NCBI RefSeq assembly: GCF_041262165.1
Contig: NZ_JBGCBY010000028.1
Coordinates: 57,033-121,032 of the forward strand
Source: Streptacidiphilus sp041262165
GTDB lineage: Bacteria; Actinomycetota; Actinomycetes; Streptomycetales; Streptomycetaceae
Reading direction: 5' to 3'
DNA: 64,000 bases
In this document: positions 39,750 to 46,864 of the stretch, in pieces
How the letters are laid out: each line of letters opens with the position of its first letter
Position numbering within the stretch: the stretch's first letter is position 1
The notes under the pieces: model-generated
Database searches by the model: none
What the model saw: only the letters and a program-made list of their open reading frames with translations
What the model was told of the DNA's origin: nothing
Position numbers and translations under genes: made by a program

Positions 39750-41306
39750 ATGACCTCCACAGGCTTGAGCAGCGACGTGCTGGTACCCACGGCCGTCGGG
39801 ACGCGCTCCCGCGTCGCGTCGGGGGCAGCCGTCGCGGTGCCCCCGGCCGCCCTGGCGCTCGCGCTGGGCCTGTGGGGCATCCGGCGCGGCGACAGCCTGT
39901 GGCTGGACGAGGCCGTCAGCTACCAGGTGGCCCACCGCAGCACCGCCCAGATCTGGCAGCTGGTCCACCATGTGGACGCCGTCCACACGCTCTACTACCT
40001 GGGGCTGCACGCTCTGTTCATGCTGTTCGGCGGCGGACTGATCACCCTCAGGCTGCCCTCGGTCCTCGGGGTGGCAGCGGCGGCGGCAGGCGTGGCCCTG
40101 CTCGGCCGTCGCCTTGCCACACCACGCGCCGGGCTGGCCGCGGGCCTCGCCTTCCCGGTGTTCCCCGCGATCCAGCTGTACGCACAGGACGGCCGTTCGT
40201 ACGGGATCGTCTGCGCCGGGGTCGTCGCCTCGGCGCTGCTCCTGCTGCGCGCCCTGGACCGGCCGGGCGTCGCGCGCTGGGCCGCCTACGCCGCGGTCAC
40301 CCTGACGACCTGCCTGTTGCACGAGTACGTGGTGCTCGCGGTGGCCGCGCAGGGCGTCAGCCTGCTGCTGGTACGGCGGCGGCGCGGCCTCCCGTTGGGT
40401 TGGCTCTGCGCGGTCGCGGTCGTGGCGCTCGGCCTCGTGCCGCTGGCCCAGCTGAGTTCCAGCCAGTCCGGACAGATATCCTGGATACTGCCGCCCCGCG
40501 CGCCCACGGTTCTCTTCGCCGTGGGCATCAGCGTGGTCGGCGTGCTCTGCGCGATTCTCGCGCCGGTGCCGCGGTCGGCTCCGGGTGGCGACCGCATCGA
40601 CCGCATCGACCGCATCGACCGCATCGATCGCATCGACCGCACCGAGCGCAGCGGCGGGGAGATGACCCTGCGGGCCTTCGCCCTGCCGCTGCTGCTGCTC
40701 CCGCAGACCGTGCTGTTCCTGGTCACCGTGGTCCGCCCGGTGTACGTCGACCGCTACGTCCTCTTCGAGTACGCCGGGCTGGTTCTGCTGATCGGCGCCG
40801 CGCTCGACCGGCTCGGCCGCAGCAGCCCGCGCCTGGGGTGGCGGGTGCTGCTGGCTGTCCCTGCGGCGCTGCTGCTCCTGCTGCCGGTCGAACTGAAGTG
40901 GCGCACCCCGCAGGCCTGGCCGGACGATTTCGCTGCGGCGGCCCGTGCCGTGCACGGCTACGCGACCCCCGGCGCGGGAGTGCTGTTCCTACCGTTCGAG
41001 CGGAGGCAGTCCGAACTGTCCTATCCTCGCGACTTCGCCGGACTGACGGACCTCGCACTGTCCGGGAACGTAGCGGACTCCGGCACCATCGGCGGGAACG
41101 AGAAGTCCTCGCAGGCCGTCCGCGCCGCGATGCTGCTGACCACCAGGATCATCACCGTCCGGAGCCCCGGGAGCCGCGTGCCGAACGCCAGCCCGCAGGA
41201 CGCCGTGAAGCAGTCCACCCTCGCCGCCGACTTCCAGGAGTGTGCTCGCACCGAGGTCCGCGGGCTGGTGGTGACCTCCTACGCGAGGCCCGGACACTGC
41301 CCCTGA
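39750..41306 (+). CDS. GT39-like polytopic membrane glycosyltransferase
   Basis: A 518-residue membrane protein with roughly ten to eleven hydrophobic segments. It has the GT-C layout: an N-terminal helix, then an acidic motif in the first outer loop (GDSLWLDEAVSY), as in polyprenyl-phosphate mannosyltransferases of the GT39/PMT group. The C-terminal part after the last helix is soluble and probably faces outside. A loop near residues 280-297 contains five Asp-Arg-Ile repeats. The likely role is transfer of a sugar from a lipid carrier to a wall or protein acceptor. ATG 39750 follows AGGGGGA. The family call is moderate. Confidence 0.72.
   Translation: MTSTGLSSDVLVPTAVGTRSRVASGAAVAVPPAALALALGLWGIRRGDSLWLDEAVSYQVAHRSTAQIWQLVHHVDAVHTLYYLGLHALFMLFGGGLITLRLPSVLGVAAAAAGVALLGRRLATPRAGLAAGLAFPVFPAIQLYAQDGRSYGIVCAGVVASALLLLRALDRPGVARWAAYAAVTLTTCLLHEYVVLAVAAQGVSLLLVRRRRGLPLGWLCAVAVVALGLVPLAQLSSSQSGQISWILPPRAPTVLFAVGISVVGVLCAILAPVPRSAPGGDRIDRIDRIDRIDRIDRTERSGGEMTLRAFALPLLLLPQTVLFLVTVVRPVYVDRYVLFEYAGLVLLIGAALDRLGRSSPRLGWRVLLAVPAALLLLLPVELKWRTPQAWPDDFAAAARAVHGYATPGAGVLFLPFERRQSELSYPRDFAGLTDLALSGNVADSGTIGGNEKSSQAVRAAMLLTTRIITVRSPGSRVPNASPQDAVKQSTLAADFQECARTEVRGLVVTSYARPGHCP
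40590..40643. repeat. 9-bp tandem repeat (GACCGCATC) in the GT39-like gene
   Basis: Five in-frame units start at 40590 and recur every 9 bp (the fifth begins GAT), then a sixth diverged unit at 40635 reads Asp-Arg-Thr. They encode an Asp-Arg-Ile run in a hydrophilic loop. Confidence 0.85.
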
Positions 41307-41311
41307 CTGGA

Positions 41312-42772
41312 TCAGAACGGGTAGTGGGCGTGCTTGGTGGCGAGGGTGACCCAGCGGGTGGTGGTGAAGGCTTCGAGGCCCCAGCGGCCGCCGAAGCGGC
41401 CGTAGCCGCTGGACTTGGTCCCGCCGAAGGGGGCCTGCGGCTCGTCGGCCACCGACTGGTCGTTGACGTGCACGATGCCGGTGTGGATGCGATCGGCCAC
41501 GGCCAGGCCATGGGTGCCGTTCTCGGTGAGGATCCCGCAGGTCAGGCCATGGTCGGTGTCGTTCGCCAGGGCGACGGCCTCGTCGTCGTCGGCGAAGGTT
41601 GCGATGACGCAGACGGGGCCGAAGGCCTCGCCGTGGTGGATGTCGGCGTCCTTGGTGACGCCGCCGAGGACGGTCGCGGGGTGGACCGCGCCCTGCGGCT
41701 CGCCGCCGCCGGTCAGGATGGTGGCGCCCTTGGCGACCGCGTCGGTCACCAGGTCGGCGACGCGGCGGGCCGCGCCGACGCTGACCAGCGGGCCGATGAC
41801 GGTGCTCGGGTCGCTCGGGTCGCCCGCCGGCAGGGCGGCCACCTTGGCGGTGAACTTCGCGGTGAACTCTTCGGCGATGCTCTGGTGGACCAGGATCCGG
41901 TCGCCGGACATACAGATCTGACCGGCGTTCATGAACACGCCGAAGACGGCGGCGTCGACCGCGTAGTCCACGTCGGCGTCGTCGAGGACGATGATCGCGT
42001 TCTTGCCGCCGAGTTCGAGTACGGCCGGCTTGATGTGCCGGGCGGCGTGGATGCCGATGATCCGGCCGATGCCAGTGGAGCCGGTGAAGTTGACGGCCCG
42101 TACGCGAGGGTCGGCGATCAGCGCTTCGGCGATCTCGGCGGCGTCCTCCCGCGCGTTGGTGAGGACGTTGAGCACGCCGCCGGGCAGTCCGGCCTCGCGG
42201 AGCAGGTCGGCCAGGAAGAGCGCGCAGGCGATCGGCGCGTCCTCGCTGGCCTTGACGACCACGGTGTTGCCGACCGCGATGGGGGCGGCGACGGCGCGGA
42301 TCCCGAGGATGAGCGGGGCGTTCCAGGGAGCGAAGGCGGCGACGACGCCGACCGGCCTGCGTACCGCGAGGCCCAGCACACCGTCCTCCTGGGCGCTGAG
42401 CACCTCGCCGCGCGGCGCCGTGGTCCCGGCGGCGGCCTCGCGCAGGATGTTGGCGGCCAGGGCGACGTTGAAGAAGGCCCAGGGGACGGTGCCGCCGGCC
42501 TCGCCGGCCATGACCTCCGCGGCCTCCTTCGCCCTGGAGTCGAGCAGGTCCGCTGCTGCCAGGAGAACCCTGCGCCGGGCGAAGGGACTCGTCGCCGCCC
42601 ACGCCTCGAACGCGCCCTCGGCCGCGTCCACGGCGCGGGTGACGTCCTCGACGCCGGCCGCGGCGACGGTGGCGTAGACCTCGCCGGTGTACGGGTTGAC
42701 GTCCTCCGTGGTGCGGCCGGAGAGCGCCGCGACGTCCTCGCCGTTGATCAGCAGCTTGCGGTGGACGGTCAT
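41312..42772 (-). CDS. Vanillin/benzaldehyde-type aldehyde dehydrogenase
   Basis: A 486-residue NAD(P)-dependent dehydrogenase. ATG 42772 has AAGGAG upstream. Catalytic residues are Asn151 (PWNAPL), Glu253 (LELGGKN) and Cys287 (GQICMSG). Its sequence style (VHVNDQSVADEPQAPFGGTKSSGYGRFGG) matches vanillin/benzaldehyde dehydrogenases that feed aromatic acids into ring cleavage, consistent with the pca-pobA operon close by. The partial gene at the left window edge is a paralogue with the same tail pattern. It is convergent with the GT39-like gene and not in an operon. The exact aldehyde is unproven. Confidence 0.88.
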   Translation of the reverse strand: MTVHRKLLINGEDVAALSGRTTEDVNPYTGEVYATVAAAGVEDVTRAVDAAEGAFEAWAATSPFARRRVLLAAADLLDSRAKEAAEVMAGEAGGTVPWAFFNVALAANILREAAAGTTAPRGEVLSAQEDGVLGLAVRRPVGVVAAFAPWNAPLILGIRAVAAPIAVGNTVVVKASEDAPIACALFLADLLREAGLPGGVLNVLTNAREDAAEIAEALIADPRVRAVNFTGSTGIGRIIGIHAARHIKPAVLELGGKNAIIVLDDADVDYAVDAAVFGVFMNAGQICMSGDRILVHQSIAEEFTAKFTAKVAALPAGDPSDPSTVIGPLVSVGAARRVADLVTDAVAKGATILTGGGEPQGAVHPATVLGGVTKDADIHHGEAFGPVCVIATFADDDEAVALANDTDHGLTCGILTENGTHGLAVADRIHTGIVHVNDQSVADEPQAPFGGTKSSGYGRFGGRWGLEAFTTTRWVTLATKHAHYPF

Positions 42773-42918
42773 CCCGAGCTCCTTCGGTGGGTCTCCGGCC
42801 TTCAGGCTAATCCCGGCTCGATCTGCGGGGGAGGGAGCCGACCAGCCCCACTCCGTCTTCGTTGTCGGGCGTTCGGCGGACCGTTTGGCCGAGGCGCACC
42901 GGACAGAGACAATGTTCC

Positions 42919-43710
42919 GTGCCTTATGCAACTGCCAGCGACGGAGTCCGCATCGCCTACCAGCTCCAGGGCGGCGGGTTCCCGCTCGTCCTGCTGGCCG
43001 GGCAGTCCAACAGTCACCGCTGGTGGGACTCGGTACGCGGCGACTTCGACGCGACGTACCGCACCGTCACGTTGGACTACCGGGGAACCGGCGAGAGCGA
43101 CAAACCTGACCAGCCCTACAGCACCGAGGGGTTCGCCGAGGACGTCATCGCGGTGCTGGACGAGCTGGGCATCGAGCGGGCGGACGTGTACGGCACGTCC
43201 ATGGGCGGACGCGTCGCCCAGTGGGTCGCCGCGCGGCACCCCGATCGAGTGCGCTCCCTCGTCCTCGGCTGCACGTCGCCCGGCGGGCCGCACGCCGTGG
43301 AGCGCGGGAATGACGTGCGCAGGTCACTGGTGCAGCCCGGGGCCGGCGCGGCACGCCGAGCGCTGCTGGAACTGATGTACACGCCTGCCTGGTTGGCGAC
43401 CCATCCAGGCCCATATCACACCGTCGGCGATCCGGGGATGCCGGAGTACGCGCGGCGCCGACACCTGCGGGCCAGCAACACCCATGACGCCTGGGAGGCA
43501 CTCCCCGGGATCGCCGCGCCAACCCTGGTCCTGCACGGCACCGACGACATCTTCAACCCCACGGCCAACGCGCCCCTGCTCGCCGAGCGCATCCCTGGTG
43601 CCAGGCTCCAGCTGATCGCCGGAGCCCGGCACGCCTACTTCGAGGAGTTCCGGACCATCGCAAGCCCCTTGGTCCTCGACTTCCTCGGCGGACTGAACGA
43701 AGGGACCTGA
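42919..43710 (+). CDS. Alpha/beta fold hydrolase
   Basis: A 263-residue hydrolase of the 3-oxoadipate enol-lactonase/lipase-like group. The nucleophile lies in YGTSMGGRVAQW (Ser near 94), the acid in LHGTDDIFNP and the base in AGARHAYFEEF. It opens with ATASDGVRIAYQLQGGGFPLVLL. GTG 42919 is preferred; no strong ribosome site is visible and ATG 42862 is possible. It is divergent from the aldehyde dehydrogenase. A role in hydrolysing an ester or lactone from aromatic or terpenoid breakdown is possible, but no substrate is indicated. Confidence 0.83.
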   Translation: MPYATASDGVRIAYQLQGGGFPLVLLAGQSNSHRWWDSVRGDFDATYRTVTLDYRGTGESDKPDQPYSTEGFAEDVIAVLDELGIERADVYGTSMGGRVAQWVAARHPDRVRSLVLGCTSPGGPHAVERGNDVRRSLVQPGAGAARRALLELMYTPAWLATHPGPYHTVGDPGMPEYARRRHLRASNTHDAWEALPGIAAPTLVLHGTDDIFNPTANAPLLAERIPGARLQLIAGARHAYFEEFRTIASPLVLDFLGGLNEGT

Positions 43711-43773
43711 CTTCTCCGGTCGTTCGGGAGGTCGTGGACCTTGTTGTGAGCAGGCTGCCGGTGGCGGCGGAGG

Positions 43774-46476
43774 TCAGCTCGTGCCGGGCAGGGTCCAGCG
43801 CCGGCCCGCGCTGTCCGCGCAGGTGGCGATCACCAGTTGGGAGTCAGTGGCGGCGCCGGCAGTGGTGTCGGTGAGGCACAGGCCCGACACCGGATTGACC
43901 AGCTCGCCGACGGGGCCGGTCTGCCACTGCTGGGCGGCGGTGCCGTTGCAGGTGTGCAGCTGCACCTTGGTGCCGCTGGTGGTGGCCCCGCCGGTGACGT
44001 CCATGCAGTCGCCGAAGACCTGCAGGGTGTGGTCGGGCACCAGCTTCCAGCTCTGGGCGGCGGTGCCGTTGCAGGCGTGTGTCTGGATGCGCGTGCCGTT
44101 GCCGGTGCCGGAGCCCGAGTCGTCGACGCATCGGCCGGTCGCCGTCTCGGTGATCGTTCCGGTCGGTTCCGGCACCGTGCCGTTGGCGGTTCCGTCGTAG
44201 GAGGGAGGAGCGTCTGCGGCGGCCGATGCCCAGGCGGTGTCGGCCGAGCTCCCCAGAGTGAAGGTCAGCACGGCGCCCGCCGTGGTCTCCGCCGCAGGCA
44301 GGTAGGCATGCGACCAGCTGCTGCCGTTGACGGTGAGGCCCTGCACGTACGGGGTCGCGTCGGCGGCGGCGGGTGCGGCGAGGGTGAGCGTACGGCCGGT
44401 GCTGCCGAGGCTGACCACCGCCTGCGGAAAGAGCGGGCTGCCGATGGCCAGGTCGGCGGTGCCCGGTGTCTCGGGGTAGAGGCCGAGTGCCGACCACACG
44501 TACCAGGCGCTCATCTCGCCGAGGTCGTCGTTGCCGGGGAGACCGGCGGGGGAGTCGGCCCACAGCTGGTCCTGGACGGCGCGGACCGTGCTCTGGGTCT
44601 TGTACGGCTGACCGACCCAGTCGTACTCCCACGGGAGTTCCAGGCTGGGCTCGTTGCCGAGGTTGGCCTGGGTGCCGATCACGCTGCCCAGGCCCTGGTA
44701 TCCGGACAGAACGGAGTCGAGGTAGCTCGCCAGGGCCGCGTTCCCGCCCTCCTTCGACGCCAGCCCGGCGATGTTGAAGGGGATCATCGGCGTGTAGGTG
44801 AAGGCGTCGCCCTCAGCGAAGTCGTTGCTCGCGGTGCCGGTGATCAGTTTGGCGTTGAAGCCGTCCATCCAGCGCCCGTTGGAGTGGAGGGGCTGGATGT
44901 AGCCGCTGGAGGGGTTGAAGATGTTCCTCCAGTCCTGTGCCCGGTTGCGGAACCTGGTCGCGGTGGCGCTGTCGCCGAGCGCGCCGGCGAACGCGGAGAG
45001 GGCGAAGTCGTCGGTGTCGTACTCGAGTTGGGTGGACGTGGTGGCGTACTCGTGGCAGCAGCCGTAGCTGCTGTTGGTGGGCAGGTAGCCGAAGCTGTCC
45101 AGGTACGTCACGCCCGGAGTGACGGCGGTGTCCGTGGTCTGCTCGCTGACCATGGCCGAGAGCGCCGTGGCGGTGTCGAATCCCTTCCCGCCAAAGGCGT
45201 AGTAGTCCGCGAGCACCGGCACACCCGGGTCGCCCACCATGATGTGGGTCTCCCCGGTGGCCATGCCCCACTTGGTCAGAGTGCCGCCCTGGGTGTAGTC
45301 GTTCACGATGGACTGCGCCATGTCGGATGCGGCCAACGGGTCCAGCAGCGCCGTGAGTTGGGCCTGCGAGCGGTAGGTGTCCCAGTTCGAGAAGTCCGTG
45401 TACTGGGCGGTGTGCCCGCTCGCCACGGCGTGGACCGCGCCGTCGTATCCGCGGTAGGAGCCGTCCGCGTCGCTGACCACGCTGGGGAAGAGCGAGGCGT
45501 GGTAGAGCGCGGTGTAGAAGGTCGCCTGCTGGGCGGTCGTTCCACTGCTGATCGCGATCCGGTCCAGCTGGCTCGTCCACGCGGCCCGGGCTGCTGCCTC
45601 GACCTGGTCGAAGGTTCTGCCGCTGACCTCGGCGTCGCGGTTGGCCTGCGCCTCGGCGACCGAGGTGTAGGAGATGCCGACCCGTGCCTCGACGGTGGTA
45701 CTGCCGGTGCTGGTGTCGAAGGTGACGTACTCGCCTGTCGGGCCGGAGGAGGGGGTGCCGTAGCTTCCCGCTGCCGTGACGGGGTGGTCGAAGCTGACAG
45801 CGAAGTAGAGGGTGAACGGGCTGGTGGCCTCGCAGAATCCGGTGCTGGTCACCGAACCGGTGACCTCGTTGCTTCCGTTAACGCTCACATGAGAGGCCGC
45901 GACCGGCGTCTGACTGTCACTCAGCTTGAGGACGAGGTCGGCCGAGGTCGTGGCCGGGTAGCCGAACCGGGCGATCCCCGCGTGGGTGGTGGCGGTGAGC
46001 GCGGTCGTGGTGCCGTTGCCGAGCGCGACGGTGTAGGAGCCGGGGGAGGCGGACTCGCCGGAGTGCGAGAAGGAGGCGGTGGTCGACCCGGGTGAGGAGC
46101 CCACGGCGCCGGTGGTGGGCATGAAGGGGATGTCCCCAGCGGCGTCGCAGCCCACGCCGGAGACGTGGGTGAGACTGAAGCCGGACACCGTGGAGTCGCC
46201 GTAGCCGTAGCCGCCGCCCTTGGGGCGTGACGAGGTGTCAGGGCTCCACTGGAGCATCCCGTGCGGCAGGTCGGCGCCGGGGAAGGTGTTCCCGGCGCTG
46301 AAGTCGCTGTTGCCGGCGGTGCCCACGAAGGGGTTGACCAGGGCGGCCGGATCGGCGACCGGCGTGGCCGCGCGTGCGGCGGGGGCGGCCTGGACCTGGC
46401 CGACGGTCAGCAGTGCGGCTGCGGTGGCCCCGGCGATCAGCAGGCGGGTCAACCGGAAGGCGCGTGCGTCAGCCAC
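43774..46476 (-). CDS. Secreted GH92 alpha-1,2-mannosidase-like enzyme with ricin-type lectin domain
   Basis: A 900-residue exported protein. The signal peptide is residues 1-37 (cleavage near ARAAT). The GH92 domain (about 42-745) shows FVGTAGNSDFSAGNTFPGADLPHGM, RPKGGGYGYGDSTVSGF, SNWDTYRSQAQL, and the GNDDLGEMSAWYVWSALGLYP active-site segment (quoted in parts), typical of calcium-dependent exo-alpha-mannosidases. A C-terminal beta-trefoil ricin/CBM13 domain (about 768-900) carries QxW repeats (AAQSWKL, AAQQWQT, GRRWTL). It removes mannose from fungal-type or actinomycete glycans. A LacI-type palindrome lies upstream. Confidence 0.92.
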   Translation of the reverse strand: MADARAFRLTRLLIAGATAAALLTVGQVQAAPAARAATPVADPAALVNPFVGTAGNSDFSAGNTFPGADLPHGMLQWSPDTSSRPKGGGYGYGDSTVSGFSLTHVSGVGCDAAGDIPFMPTTGAVGSSPGSTTASFSHSGESASPGSYTVALGNGTTTALTATTHAGIARFGYPATTSADLVLKLSDSQTPVAASHVSVNGSNEVTGSVTSTGFCEATSPFTLYFAVSFDHPVTAAGSYGTPSSGPTGEYVTFDTSTGSTTVEARVGISYTSVAEAQANRDAEVSGRTFDQVEAAARAAWTSQLDRIAISSGTTAQQATFYTALYHASLFPSVVSDADGSYRGYDGAVHAVASGHTAQYTDFSNWDTYRSQAQLTALLDPLAASDMAQSIVNDYTQGGTLTKWGMATGETHIMVGDPGVPVLADYYAFGGKGFDTATALSAMVSEQTTDTAVTPGVTYLDSFGYLPTNSSYGCCHEYATTSTQLEYDTDDFALSAFAGALGDSATATRFRNRAQDWRNIFNPSSGYIQPLHSNGRWMDGFNAKLITGTASNDFAEGDAFTYTPMIPFNIAGLASKEGGNAALASYLDSVLSGYQGLGSVIGTQANLGNEPSLELPWEYDWVGQPYKTQSTVRAVQDQLWADSPAGLPGNDDLGEMSAWYVWSALGLYPETPGTADLAIGSPLFPQAVVSLGSTGRTLTLAAPAAADATPYVQGLTVNGSSWSHAYLPAAETTAGAVLTFTLGSSADTAWASAAADAPPSYDGTANGTVPEPTGTITETATGRCVDDSGSGTGNGTRIQTHACNGTAAQSWKLVPDHTLQVFGDCMDVTGGATTSGTKVQLHTCNGTAAQQWQTGPVGELVNPVSGLCLTDTTAGAATDSQLVIATCADSAGRRWTLPGTS

Positions 46477-46864
46477 GGGGAATCACCTCGCCGAGCACGC
46501 CGTTCGCGGCTGGGAGGAGACACCGGTGCGTTGTGGGGATGGGCATGCCAACTCCTTGGTCGTGGTGACTGGTTGGGGGCGAGCCTAGGGGGAGGGGTGG
46601 TGGTGGCGAGCGAAGTCCTGGTGACGACTGGCTGAAGATCGACGCATTATCTGACTGAGTGTCAGTAACGATTGTGCCAGCTTCTGTTAGCGCTCACACG
46701 TGTGTTGTTCGGACTCCCCGGGCCGTTAGGGCACTGCGGCGGGGGCGCTGTGCCAGGGGGCACTGTCCGAGCTAACCGGAATCTGGTTAACCTGGGCATG
46801 CCAACCACCTTCCGGACCGCGGACCGCGTGTCGCTTCAACGCCGGATGTGATCGAGGGGCGTTC
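46477..46864. promoter_or_regulatory. 388-bp divergent regulatory region with LacI-type and other palindromes
   Basis: It lies between the GH92 gene (minus) and the AfsR-like gene (plus). TGTTAGCGCTCACA (46685-46698) is a 12-of-14 palindrome close to classical LacI/GalR operators. CTGAC-N5-GTCAG (46651-46665) and TAACC-N7-GGTTA (46773-46789), followed by GGTTAACC (46785-46792), could serve the two promoters. No open frame here is convincing. Confidence 0.55.

Noticed and set aside
40590..40643. Tandem repeat as a possible replication or attachment site
   Set aside because: It is coding, in frame, and encodes a simple Asp-Arg-Ile run.
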